A stretch of DNA of 64,000 bases, taken from Schistosoma haematobium (Eukaryota; Platyhelminthes; Trematoda; Strigeidida; Schistosomatidae). The position numbers and the translations under genes were made by a program. Each line of letters begins with the position of its first letter. Within the stretch, counting starts at the first letter, position 1. Location: the NCBI RefSeq assembly GCF_000699445.3, contig NC_067195.1, positions 82,532,569 to 82,596,568 of the forward strand. Direction: 5' to 3'. This document shows, piece after piece, positions 45,952-63,340 of this stretch. Under the pieces are notes generated by a model that saw only the letters and a program-made list of their open reading frames with translations, did no database searches and had not been told where the DNA came from.

Positions 45952-46451
45952 TGTTATAACTTGTAAATCTGTATGCCCTGTTTATTGTGTGACGCAACGA
46001 TACCGCCAAACAGAGAGCAGCGAATTATCGATCGAACCAGTGACGCATAAAACACGTGAGAACAGCCTAGAGTCCTGATTGATCTCGTTTCCTGTCTAGC
46101 CCAGCCAGTTAAGTCCAGAACACAAGTCTCAGCCTCTGCGATATGAATCATTTATTTCAAACATACTCGGTTTATATATCAACCAGACAGACCATAGCGT
46201 ACCACATTTGTACAATATTTAGCTAAAAGTGGCTGTGGATGAGGGAGATAGTAATTAACAGACAGGTCATAGCTCAAGAATAGTAAATCGTATGATAATA
46301 GGTCATAGGTCAAAATAAAGCTCATTTTAAGAGGGAAATGATCATGAACAGTTTAATTACATAACAATTACACGACAAAAACATACGTATAGTAATGGTC
46401 CATAAATGAATCCCAAGAATTACCACTCATTATTCTTATCGGGACATAACA
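45952..46451. mobile_element. Solo LTR, 500 bp
   Basis: Starts TGTTATAAC, ends GACATAACA, and is flanked by the 5-bp duplication CCTGT (45947-45951 and 46452-46456). It interrupts the CR1-like 3' region; the uninterrupted paralogous site is at 41957-41966. Part of it (46015-46225) is repeated at 48307-48533. The Ty3/gypsy family is suggested by nearby RT and integrase remnants, but the link is inferential. Orientation is uncertain. Confidence 0.85.
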
Positions 46452-46734
46452 CCTGTTAAGCAAAATCTTCTATTCCATCCACAACCATGTGAACCATTTG
46501 AATCTCTTTTTATTCCATTACCCGTATTCTACATCTCTGTCTATATTTCTTACTAAAATTCTCAACACACAACAATTTTATGTGATAATTTTTGTTTTCA
46601 CATGCTATATGAACGCGTGTATACAGATATTTCTGCATAAGTCGCTTGCTTACGGAAGCAAAAGCGTTTTCAACACACACTTGCACTTCAGTTTCTTTCA
46701 TTATCGGCCATCAAAATGACTGTGAGCATCTCCC

Positions 46735-47345
46735 TTTTACATAGTCCCTAAAAAGAACAGCAACGATTGCCGCCCTACTGGTGACTATCGGCAATTGAGT
46801 GCGAAGACCATTCCCGATCGTTACCAGGTGCCTCACATCCACGATTTAACAGCTATCTTGAAAGGTACAAGTGTTTTCTTTGGAACATGCTTGGTCACAG
46901 CATACAAGGAGATTCCCATGGCTGCTGACACTCCTGAAACCTCTATCATCACCTCTTTCGGTGTCTGCGAGTTTTTACGCATGTCTTTCGGCTTATTAAG
47001 TGCTGCGTAAACCATCCAAAGGCTCATCGATGACATCTTTTGAGGTTTCAATTTCAAATATGAGTATTTCGATGACTGCTTGATTGAGAATTCGGACAAA
47101 GAGTCTCATTTCCAGCATCTGCATATCATCTTCGAACGATTGCTGAAGCACGGCATTACTGTAGACATTCAGAAATGTCAAGTCGGAACTGACTCCCTAG
47201 CTTTCCTGATACATACTGTTGATACTCAAGATATCCAACCTCTAAAAAGCGAAGTTGCGGCCATCCTGGATTGTCCAGAAGAGAGTGAAATCAAGCAACT
47301 ACGAACGTTTAGCACACTGATAAGCTTCTATCGACGGTTCATACC
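46735..47345 (+). pseudogene. Ty3/gypsy-type reverse transcriptase remnant
   Basis: Reads GDYRQLSAKTIPDRYQVPHI, TSFGVCEFLRMSFGLLSAA, a stop (47008), TIQRLIDDIF, a stop (47041), FKYEYFDDCLIE (catalytic YIDD as YFDD), HFQHLHIIFERLLKHGITV, KCQVG..LAFLIHTVD and RTFSTLISFYRRFIP. This is the ordered RT core of a Ty3/gypsy LTR element with two stops. No gag or protease was recognised upstream. Confidence 0.85.
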
Positions 47346-47454
47346 GATCTCCTCATTTCGACCGTGTTCATTTGATTCGGTATGACCTTTACTAGATTAC
47401 TCTTACCTCCACTGGTCTAAATCGACAGAAGTTCATCTATCTTTGCCACTACAG

Positions 47455-48022
47455 TAATAGACCTAATTCCAAAATTGCAGATTTGCCATGATGTAACTAC
47501 TTATTCCAAAAGATATTCGTCAACTCAGATGGTTGGGTCGCGTGTTACTCATGCCTGAACACCGATTACCACAATGTTCAGTGCTGGCTAGTTGTGGAGG
47601 CGGATGGAAGAAAGTTTGGAACGGAAAAGCCAAGACATGGCATCAGTGTTTGAAGTCACTTCTAGTCTGAGCCATGATGGTAGATGAAGATTACTCGGTT
47701 GGGGTCCGTGTGACTATCGAAACCAACTGTTGGAGAATCTGAGTGACATGGCTCAGAATCGACCACAATGGTGTAGGTTTATACATTCTTTGCCTTTCCT
47801 TAAACCGTGAAATTAAAATTGCTTTATATCTTTCTTTCCAACAACTAATCCTTTCTTCCTGTACTATATCCTTATACACAATCTTTCTTTTATATATTAC
47901 TACTATTGAAGTAACTACTTTATGAATTTGGTGTTCATCATGTTGTGCTAATGAGGTGTGGAAACTTGGACCGATGCATATACGTGACTGGTCCTACGTT
48001 GTACCTGACCGGCTGACTGAAA
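47455..48022 (+). mobile_element. Element A 3' end joined to a GGTC-family scrap
   Basis: 47455-47500 (AATAGACCTAATTCC...GTAACTACTTATT) resembles the 417-bp insertion family; from about 47512 the sequence is element A: LRWLGRVLLMPEHRL, KTWHQCLKSL, DMAQNRPQW, then the 3' tail to CTGACCGGCTGACTGA (about 48022). 5'-truncated and frameshifted. Confidence 0.7.
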
Positions 48023-48306
48023 AGATCTTACGAGTAAATCATCTACATTGACCCATCCTATCATGATGATCAACAATGTGATATCTAGCATTTCTAAACA
48101 AAACGCTTGAGCTTGAAAGAAAGTTATACATTTGATGCAAAAGACAGGAGATTATAAAGAAAGGTCGCACCTAAATAATCGAGACATGTCATTTCGATTC
48201 CTTGTTGGTGCGTTCACTATTGTTGTCTTCCTCTTGCTGTTACATGTTAAATGTAAATTTCCTCAGAAATTATACGCTCTATTGTGACTGTGATGCTGCA
48301 GATTAG

Positions 48307-48533
48307 AGGGTAGCGAATTATCGATCGATTCGGTGACACGTAAACACGTACGAACGACCTAAAGTTCCGATTAGCCCCGCCTCCCTGTCTAGCTCAGCCA
48401 GTTGAGTCCAGAACACAAGTCACAACCCCTGAGATATGAATCGTTATATTTCAAACATGCTCTGTTTATATACCAATCAAGCATACCACATCGTACCATA
48501 AAATAGAAAACAACATTTTGTACAATATTTAAC
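48307..48533. repeat. Partial LTR, same family as the solo LTR
   Basis: Aligns with 46015-46225 (AGCGAATTATCGATCGA, CCTGTCTAGC.CAGCCAGTT.AGTCCAGAACACAAGTC, CATACTC.GTTTATATA.CAA) in direct orientation; both outer ends are missing. It lies directly before an integrase remnant. Confidence 0.75.
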
Positions 48534-48589
48534 ACGTGAACAAATATCGACCAATGGGAAATGTCCATTTAAAGTCCAAGGACACCACT

Positions 48590-48905
48590 GGACTTAACAT
48601 GATAATTATTGGTATATTCCTCTGCATCCCTAACACGCTCAGGTTCAAAGGTCGTGTGGTTAGGAACCAATACCACTACTATATCATTACACACGATGAC
48701 CAGAAGCATCACCTGTCAAAGGTATTAGTACTGGAATAGTGGCTCATACCTTCATCAAACGATGGGTAGTAAACTTTGTCTGTCCCCCAACTATCGCTAT
48801 AGACCTTGGACGCCAATTTCAATCTGGGTCCTATGGTTATCTTACTACACTACTTGGAAGCACCCGATTACAGGCGACTGTTTACCACTGTGACGATTAG
48901 AAGTA
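48590..48905 (+). pseudogene. Ty3/gypsy integrase core remnant
   Basis: After a frameshift near 48740 the plus strand reads TFIKRWVVNFVCPPTIAIDL and GRQFQSGSYGYLTTLLGSTR, matching the DDE core around the second aspartate (..TDRGRQF..). The upstream LNMIIIGIFLC frame matches the first-aspartate block with that residue lost. Inactive. Confidence 0.65.
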
Positions 48906-49489
48906 ATTGAGCTATTTTATGAACTATGATTCCTCGAAATAGCGCAATTTAAGCCAAACGGTACTAGGTGAGCGCAAACAAACGTATTTCATTCGGAATT
49001 AAAAGTCAGGCAGGCACCAAGTACAAAAGAATCATTTATTAATACAAAGATTACAACCGCTGAAACTTATATTGTAATCTACGTTTCTGTCATCGATCTA
49101 ACATCTTTACTTTATGCTCATCATGTGTCTGTCAGATTTTGTGTTGAGTACAAATTCTGTGTGATCTAGAATATACTCGTTAGCATTAGGATAAACGACT
49201 GAAATTGGAACTGACTCAACTGGGTCCTGGAAATGTACATGATCAGCATGTCGTTCTTGTACTGAAATCATTGATATCTAGAAGTTGGACTACAGATTTT
49301 GCAACACCAGTCTTTCTCACGAAATAATGTTGGATCTTCAAATCCACAAGTTATAATTAACATGGCTTCATTTAAAACATATTTCTCACATTGGCTATAG
49401 TATTCATTGGAAGTGACTTCATGATAAGGACAAACAACAGTAGTTATGAAATCATCCGAATTGTAATCAAAGTCAAGCTCATCTGTCCA
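48906..49489. other. Spacer, nothing recognised
   Basis: No confident feature between the integrase remnant and the minus-strand CR1-like element. Confidence 0.35.
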
Positions 49490-51990
49490 CCGCAGTCAGC
49501 AGGTTGATTATACAAGAATAACCCTTCCTAAACCATGCTGTTGGGGTGAGAAGAAATTTAAAGACAGTAAATATTCATATATACCATCGCATATCAGGGA
49601 CTCCATGATTTTTGAAGGTGTAGAGAGAAGAGCCACCAGTCGGTAACTTGAAGGTTCTCTGCGTCAACCTCCTTTGAAAATTGCTGTGATGTGAACTAGC
49701 TTCCAATCTTCCGGTAGTTTGCCTCGGCTTAGAGAATGTGGGGGCATCACTCTAAGCGCTGTTGCCAGGATTGAGGCTGCTTCCCTCAGTATAGCAGAAT
49801 GAACCATATCTGGACCAGGAGAAGTGTCTTTTCTTAGGTGATGCAATTTCCGGAACACTAAGTCAGCGAGCAGGTTGATTACGGAAAGTCCTGTGCAGTT
49901 GCAGATCAAGCTGTTATCAGTATAGTTGATGGGGTTCGGTCGAAATGTCCGAGCGTATTGTTCAGCCAAAAGGTTAGCGGCGTCGCCGTCGTTGTTGGTC
50001 GGGCCGTTAAGACCTAGCAGTTGTGAAACTTCAGTTTTGGTTTGACGAAGAGAGGCCGCATAATAGAATAAGCTTTTCCGATTGGAGACAAATTTATCAA
50101 TAAGCTTTATCTGATACTGAATCCTGTTTTCTCTTATAGCCTTCGTGCATATGTTCCTTATATATTTGTATTGCCTGTACGGGGCATTGTTGTCAGTTCG
50201 TTTGTGTTCTGCCCAACAACTCAAATGTAACCAAGGAGACTGACAATGTACAACTAAAGGAATCAATAGGAACAAACTGCGAGTGCATACATGAAGGGAT
50301 TTTCACACACAAAACACTCAAGATGGATCTTACACATGGTTGTGCACTTGATGTACCTCCAAGCAGGATCGGCTACTCCACCCCCAATTTCTATTGTTCT
50401 GTCGTTGCGAAACAAAGATATCCCAGGTATTGCTAGCTCCTGGTCCGTAAACTGAGAAGATATCCAAGTTTCAGATATTCCTATCAGACAAGCATTATTA
50501 GCATTGCTAAGTTCACGTAGCTCATCCATTTTTTTGGTCGACTCGCGGCATTCATGTATATGCAGTTTATGCTTTCAATTTGAAACACAGGAGCTTCTTC
50601 CTGTTTGTCTGTATGAGCCTTACATGAATGGACAGGTAGCATGTCTACATAAGATTTGCCGAGTTGGTAGGCCCTGTCCTTTACACGTTTTTTATGATCC
50701 AGATAGTCCACAAATGGAATGGTCAGCTCCAGCTTGCCTTTGTGCTTGATCCTGGCGTCTTGTGGCCTATCCGGGTGCATATGGATTCCAGTTGGCAACC
50801 GACGTCTGCTGGCACGAAATGCTTCCAGAGTTGCAAGCACCATATGGGAGGATGGAAAAGTTATCCTCATTAGCCGGGGTCTAGAATCACTGTCCTTTTT
50901 TGCTAGTCTCGTCACATGTTGGGTCAGTATTTTTTTGAGCCTCAAGGACTGCTTGATGAATCTCCATTCCCTAATATCAGAGTTCGCTTGACTAGGGTCC
51001 GTGTTTTCCGGTACACCTTGCACAATATTATTTCTTCCGTGGAAAACTTCTCGCGAGATTCTTTAGGGATGTTCCGGATGAGATTGCGCTCAGAATACGG
51101 TATGTTGGGCAGTATTCATACGTTCCCATTGGATTTCAGTAAATGGCTAGCTAGCAGGACATCCTCTACGTCGTTAGCATTCTTAAGGGTTACATGAAGT
51201 AACTCCGGGTGATTTTGATGCTTAGATTCCTTTCCCTGAGCGAGCCGTGTGACCGTCAAAGGCTCTATTCTAGGAAGTTCAAGCTTCTTGTTCAATTCTT
51301 CCCAGAGCATTCCGCCATTTTTGTCCTGCAAACTGAGAGGAACGTCAGGATTGTCTTTGAGGTTCATAGTTATTAGAGTCATCAAAAACCATTATTGTTT
51401 TCCCAGGTTTTCCGGTGCGTTTATGTTCAGCATCTTGTTGTTTGGAGGTCGAAGCACGTTTCTGAATCCTAGGCTTTTTGATGACCGAGCGGACATTCTT
51501 GGGAGTAGACGGTGCGATCACATCACCAGTTGATTTCCGTACAATACTTGGGATGCTCAGCTTAGACGGTGACGCCTGGTACTTTTATCTCTGCCAACGT
51601 GGGTTCAATCACTTACACAGTTTTTGGGAACCATTATTGCATTCAAGGATCCTGAGCTGGGATACCTGAGTTTGCTGAGGGAGTCTATTACCGTCAACGT
51701 TATGATGGTGCTGAGTTTCACCATGTCATCACTAGTACTAATGCATGCGCCATCGATAGTAGACCTGTCAACGTCCCTACATATATACTTTTTTCGTTGC
51801 GCGCCCTTGTTTGTCTATCCTTTTTATGACTGTCTTTTTCCAAGTGTGCTGACCTGTCAATAGGACAATGATGTCGCTCGGAAAAACTACTTACTGAGTC
51901 TGTTGTAAGCAGTTGCTGTGAGATCTTCATAGAGCTTCATGAAGCCAACCTTCGCAGTTGTCCCACTGCACGCCAGATGTAACAACGAAG
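49490..51990 (-). mobile_element. CR1-like non-LTR retrotransposon, degraded
   Basis: Minus-strand order: PHD-like zinc-finger remnant (QWDNCEGWLHE, TATAYNRL; about 51900-51980); ORF1-like segments (51116-51385 and 50560-51023, RPRLMRITFPSSHMVLATL); start of the endonuclease (MDELRELSNANNACLIGISETW, 50440-50529) truncated after GGGV; RT N-terminus (49664-50275: DTSPGPDMVHSAILREAASI, LSRGKLPEDWKLVHITAIFKG); and further RT to FRKG near 49530. The endonuclease is mostly deleted and the RT palm is missing, so it is dead. Confidence 0.8.
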
Positions 51991-51999
51991 CGGCATCCA

Positions 52000-53686
52000 G
52001 GTCGTTTGCATGAATTTTTCATGACTGTATTTACGCAAACTGTATTACAGATGCTAGCAAAAGCCTAAGACCGTTAAAAAAATACACTAAAAACGGGTGA
52101 GATAAACTGAACTTGTCTTTACGTGAAAAAAAACGAAAAAAACCGAATAGTAAGCTGAGGCAAAACCACAGTTAACTATTAAATTGGGTGAAACTCAAAA
52201 AAGTAATCTACTAATCGTATAGCTCAAAATAGATTCTTTAGATCAAAAATGGTACTTTTGTTGCGTAAGAACACAGCAAAAGTTTGGGGAATGCAAGTCA
52301 TATTAGGACCAAACTTCGCGTTCGAAAAGCTCTGAGAAAAAGTCTTTGACGTTGTTTTTATATTGGGGAGTTAGTTACTGATACACGACTTCCCCATTTA
52401 ACTATCAACAATTAGGACCACCTACACTAACGTGCGGTTGAAGCTATGTGTCGACCCATTCAAAAGAAAGTTGGATCAATTGAGAAATTACTTTTGACGG
52501 GACTTACGCAGGCCATCAAGCCTGCTGTCCTTTTCAAGCAGAAGCTGAAAATGTAGGATGTTTGTTGCAAGTGTTTTCGTTTTGTCTCTGTTTATCACTA
52601 ATATTTTGTTTCTTCAGATTCATGAAGGAGAATTACGCATTTATATGCCCACTTTTTTACCATCTGTAATTCAGACATATAGTCAGTGCCAATATTTGTT
52701 GACAATGTTCGAAGCACACATCAATTTCTGGTTGACTGAAAGCGCCCAACTGATATCTTTAAGGTCACTGCTGAGATTGGTTTGTTGTTATTGTGTGTAG
52801 TTAAGGTTTCTTTTAGTTTTGTGCATAACAAATAAGGATATTGTTTTGGTTCTATTGGTACGTTACTCAAGATTTCATCTCCCACATCAAGAAACTCCGG
52901 TCTAGACTGCATGATTATGTCGTAATCATGATTATTTTTATTGTGTATCCGTTTCACTAAAACTATTCTTACCAAGTGTACATACTAACTTCATTAGATT
53001 CTGTGTTTAGCCAAAATCATTGTATAACACCAGGGTGCAAATGTAAAAAAATTAAGTGGTTTATACCTATTGAGATCTCAATCTCGAGATTGAAATCTCC
53101 CTATTTTTGGGAAAATTTCGTCTGGTTTGGGTCAATTTAAGGGAAACAACTATAAAAAACTCTAGCAAAATTTTAGGAAAACAGCAAAAAACTTAAAATT
53201 TCCCTAGGTCTGAGGAAAACCCCCATAGTTTTGGGGAAATTTTGGGTTTTCCCAATATTTCCACAGAATCATATAACACTTTAGGGCTTTTCCCCAAAGT
53301 TTATCCAAGATAGGAAGATAGGGTATTAGCGTACAAGAATACTAGATGTTGGTCCTTAAAACACCTAGTGCCTAATTTGATTAGTTCCTAACACCTTCAT
53401 AAAGTCCATCCAGTGAGTGACGGGGATAAACCGCATTGATATAATATATATGAAAGCAAGCCCCGATCGCATTATGTGTTTTCCATTTCCAAATAAATGT
53501 ATGTTGTGACTAGTAGTTAATAAAACATAATTCTTTGAGTCAAACTAATAAATTAAGGTCACTTAGGTGTTCAGGAGTAAGAGCTGTAATTTTCAGTGGA
53601 ATAAAGCATATCATGGGATAAGTGAATGTTGAGTATTTTATTTTCATTTTATTATTATTCTTTTCCGTCACTTCATGAATTTTCAG
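52000..53686. other. Upstream region of kinesin light chain
   Basis: No exon recognised. 53072-53099 is a 28-base near-palindrome (14-base arms around TC/GA, one mismatch). 53100-53290 is unusual for runs of GGGAAA/TTTCCC. Earlier kinesin light chain exons or the promoter may lie here or further left, but I cannot point to them. Confidence 0.4.
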
Positions 53687-59354
<5,668 letters not shown>

Positions 59355-59929
59355 TAAAATTACATTTGCATTTACACTTGTAAATAGTATGAATTAGGCA
59401 AAGGTTCCAGTAACCAATATTCGATATCATCAGATCCCGAAGAAACAGAAGAAACGACATTTCTGTTGAAGTAACTCCGCAGCATTCGAAGTATTGACTA
59501 TTCGGTCCGATTGCTATTGGTTGCTAATAACACATCCAAATTTAAGGATACCTATAAATAAAGCGAAAAGAACAATTAGAGAACGTCGCTTTCAACCCGC
59601 TTTGCAGAAGCTACCTCCATCAAGCGTTTTAAATCTGACCTTCGTATACAGAAAGGAAGTATGGCAAACCTCTCATTTCCATCATAAAATAAATATATTG
59701 TTTTGACATTTGTTAATTACATAGTCTCTTTATTGTAATCTATATTTCAAGAAATTCCATCGAGATTCACTCACGAAGTTAACTCTAATTTTATGTTGAC
59801 TAAGTAGCTCTATTACTACTCATTCACCAATTTTTTTGTCTTTTCATTATTGTTTATGAAATCACCCACTTTGACTTCATTTTGAAGAAATTACTAGTAA
59901 GTCTAAATTATTGTCAGTGTGGAGTTGTG

Positions 59930-60090
59930 GAGATCGTTGAGTTTTATTGAAGTCATGAACCCATCTAAGAACACCATTGAAAACCTGTAAGCATTAGATG
60001 GTTGTTTCGTCCTAGTATGGGACTCCTCATTAGTGCGCATGTACGCTCTCGCAACCGAGAATCAAATCCACTGGGAAAAAGGAAGATGGT
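59930..60090 (-). mobile_element. Sm-alpha-like SINE remnant, minus strand
   Basis: Reverse strand contains GCGCACTAATGAGGAGTCCC, ACTAGGACGAAAC and the CAGGTTTTCAATGGTGTTCT tail of the SINE, ending CTCAACGATCTCCACA. The ribozyme core carries an insertion; inactive. Confidence 0.7.
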
Positions 60091-60099
60091 CGCGCAATT

Positions 60100-60310
60100 C
60101 TGTAGATTGGTTGAAGCTAGATTTGCAAACTACTGGGTCTGTTCTCAGTGGTTTAGAAGCTAAGCATTCGCCCAGGACTGTAGGTCCTGATCTCGATTCC
60201 TAGTTGCGGGGTGGTAGAAGCACACCTCCGGGTGGTACCATGCTAAAACGTAACGCCCGTTCAGTGTTTCCTAGATTTCAATGGTTGCCTAACTTAGATA
60301 GGTTCATGAT
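60100..60310 (+). mobile_element. Sm-alpha-like SINE remnant, plus strand
   Basis: tRNA-like head (CTCAGTGGTTTAGAAGC...), GGTCCTGATCTCGATTCCTAG (decayed B box), decayed hammerhead (GCACACCTCCGGGTGG...AAAACGTAACGCCCG) and tail TTTCAATGGTTG. Head-to-head with the minus-strand copy just upstream. Confidence 0.65.
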
Positions 60311-60431
60311 TTCAATTGAATTGAACTATCAATCTAAGTATGTTTTTTCATCCTGTTTCTTCTGGATTTTCCTTGTGTTTCCGAACTCACCTTCATTGAT
60401 TGGTTTATAATAATATAACTAATTCTAACTT

Positions 60432-60500
60432 CAGGCTGTTCCCAGCTGATGAGAAACCTTGAAATATAATGAATTCTCACTATTCTGCAACTCTTATTCT
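60432..60500 (+). repeat. Diverged single arm of the fold-back element
   Basis: Resembles the right arm of the 12767-13022 fold-back (AGCTGA.GAGAAACCT.GAAAT, TGAATTC, ACTATTCTGCA, TTCTTCTCAC), with no facing partner. Confidence 0.55.
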
Positions 60501-61361
60501 TCTCACTTTATTTAAATTCACCAAAGGATCAGGATACATATGTAACTGATAAACCTTCTGCTCAGGTTAAAACCTTTGTTTTAAATTCCACGGCTAATTT
60601 CCATTAAAAGCATTTAAATGTGTTCAGTAATAATTTTGTAGTGGTCATATAGAACATCAGATCAAATCAAACAAAGTGTGACACTTATTGGTTGGTTAGA
60701 ATGAAATAAGAACTTCCAACGTTTTCTCACTAGTATGTATCATCTATCTGTAATTATTTGTATTAAAATAAGCATGTATTTATTTATTAGAACCATCTAC
60801 TATTTAACGATTTCATAGCTTATATATTCCAAATATCATATTAATAATAATATCATATGATTTATTCATTTTGAAAGTTTTAGTTATATTAAGTGTGATT
60901 GATATAGAATGGAAGGGGATTGATTGAATTATTTCCAAAGTCATAATATGTATGTGAGAGTGTGAGCGCACGAGTTAATATTTAAGTTTACACGTTACAT
61001 ACTTTGGTAATAATAATAACAATAACAATAGAAGTACCCATGATAAGTTCATAAAGTCTAATTCATTTATCGGACATATGTTTTCTGTCTTACATAAATT
61101 TTGTCATTATTTTCTAACTATAATCATAGTTCAAGGGACCTATGCAGTACAGAGTGCAATCTACTAAAATGTTGATGTTGTGGTCTTTAAATTGGTCTCC
61201 AGCTCTACAAGTGTCCTTAAGGTTTTTACTGTCTTCAAGGAGACTATTTTCGCCAAACAGTTCTTAATCATTTGGCACAACAAATAACTAGAAATCGCTA
61301 TCTAAGTCTTGATTAATTTGTCTCTATAGTTCACTAACAAACATTGGAAAATGTAATACTC

Positions 61362-61364
<3 letters not shown>

Positions 61365-61405
<41 letters not shown>
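61365..61405. repeat. (TA)n microsatellite
   Basis: About 20 TA units in the kinesin light chain intron. Confidence 0.95.
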
Positions 61406-61408
<3 letters not shown>

Positions 61409-63047
61409 GTTGTTGATCAAAAGTCACACTGAAATTAACATGTTCTGTGAGATGTATCATATTCTAGTTTGAATTATGTGTAGGTTTACAAGAAGGTACA
61501 TGTTTTTGCATGATTTTTCCATGGAAATGTATCTTCAATTAGAGGAATAAATCTTTTTTTCTCATTTCTGCAACAATGTTCACAGTCATATAATACTAAT
61601 AATATTGGTAATAATAATTATAATTGTTACTAGAGCTCACAATATTCATTTCAAAAAAGAATTACTAAATCCTGCTAATTAGCGATGTATATGAAGAATA
61701 GTGTTAAGCTGAAAAAGTGTATGAAATCTGAGATCAATGTGAACTTTATTGTGTTTGCAAGCATGGCGGTGTCAGTAGAAACTAATGGTGGTTAGTCATA
61801 TGGTTTGAAGTCCTTCTGTATCTTGATTTCTGACAATGCTACGTTAAGACAGATTCACTTATTTGAATACAGACAAATACAAATCTAAATTTTAGCCAAT
61901 TAGCTATTATGTCTTAGTTTTTCTTCTTTAATTCACATTTAAAGTTTGATAAAGAACAGAGATTAAAATTTACTTGAGATTTTTTAAATTTTTCCCTTGG
62001 TTGCGTTCATTCTATCTCTGTAAACAAATTTTCCATTGTTCTATGCTTGTACATATTCTATACAATAAATACACAAATTTGGAAAGTTCTTAAAACAGAT
62101 TAGTTCTTTCCAAAGGAATTAAGCTTTCCTATGAAGACCGTAAATACTGCGAAAATGATGCAACGCTAGGACAGTACTCAGCTTCTTGTATCTTCTGTGT
62201 TTTCTATTCAGTAGTTTATTGTTCGTATGGCTGACGATCAATTGAACTTAGGAAAATCGTCTGTGCTTATAATTGTAAAACGAAGCAATTAAGTGACTAA
62301 TTTCTGTAAACCTTCAAGTGTCTCGAACAGTCTACACAGGAATAGGAAAAGCGTATTTGCATAAATGGTCGATAGTTCGGAAATGATGAAGTTTATATAC
62401 TGCAATTCTTATAAACTAAAGTACTTTTTAAAATCCTCAGTTTGTATATACTCCAGGCAGATTATATACGTAGTTTTCTTAAATATAATCAGGAATATTA
62501 TCTTGTTTAGCCGAGTTAAGTTTGATATCATTATAATTGATTATTATTATAAGGGACCAGTACTCTCCCACTTTCATAAAAAATCACCAACATGTACTAA
62601 TGAGTCAGTCAATTAGTGAAGGAAAAACATAGGATCTAGGACAGAAATGCATAGACCCCAAAATTAACAGATAGAAAGTGGAAATCAACAAAATGAAAAG
62701 CTTTGAAAACGAAAACAATTAACGTCAGGCGCAGTAAATAGATAAATACATGAATTATAATTTAAAATGAACGAATGAGATCAAAGGATAAAACGCATGA
62801 AATGATAATGAACTCAAAATTTATAGAAAGATAAAGAATAAGTGCAACTAAATCTCTACAATCGATTTTTGATTAGATTGTCTAAAGTTCTCAGACCAAA
62901 AGCTATGTATTTCCTCAACATAGGTCATTTGATGAATCATTCCCATGTCTTAATTTGACGCTCTATACACATTTAATCTATTATGTCATCACTTATTATT
63001 TTTCGATTCGTAGCGTTCGCACTATTACTAAACAGGCGAGATTATAA

Positions 63048-63340
63048 TTTATGGACAAACCAATCAGGTATAAGATATCAGGTCTAGGATTTTGGCGCGA
63101 GATTCACCCGTCAATTTGGCTAAATAGAGTTTTGTCATTATAGCTGATATCAGTTCGTGATGAAGGCCCTAAATCTAATTCCTAACCCTAACCATGAATT
63201 GTATATCATAATTCTAATTCCTCACACTGGTTTATAACCCTCATTTGGTCCTGGTTATTAGGTGGACACTCTCAAGGTCAGTTTAGCACCACTCAAAGGT
63301 CGTTCATTAATTATAGTCTTACCACTAAATATTTTAATCC
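63048..63340. repeat. Dispersed repeat family 'R1', copy 2
   Basis: Direct-orientation relative of 19795-20065 (see that entry). Confidence 0.75.

Larger units (their letters stand above)
44436..46500 (+). mobile_element. CR1-like RT remnant interrupted twice
   Basis: RT frame: RTIFDRTFIPRHIRT, LGIKPFLIDWLTSCL, VMECSSGV (to 44627); [417-bp insertion]; HQGSVLGPLLFLIYINDLPQ (45051 on); FVNDVKLWRE (the catalytic YADD is degraded to FVND); QSWADDNGLTFDISKYK; frameshift; LERIHRRATKSVRGLKFKPY; YEERSQSLNLYPLEYRGLK; NLRGNTQKLE. The 3' part continues to 45951 and resumes after the solo LTR at 46452-46500. Dead copy. Confidence 0.82.

Noticed and set aside
52558..52800. 80-codon frame upstream of kinesin light chain, considered as a 5' exon
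   Set aside because: No similarity to the kinesin light chain N-terminus and no splice logic joining it to 53687.
59494..59706. 70-codon frame considered as the next kinesin light chain exon
   Set aside because: No TPR pattern and no splice sites in the right phase.
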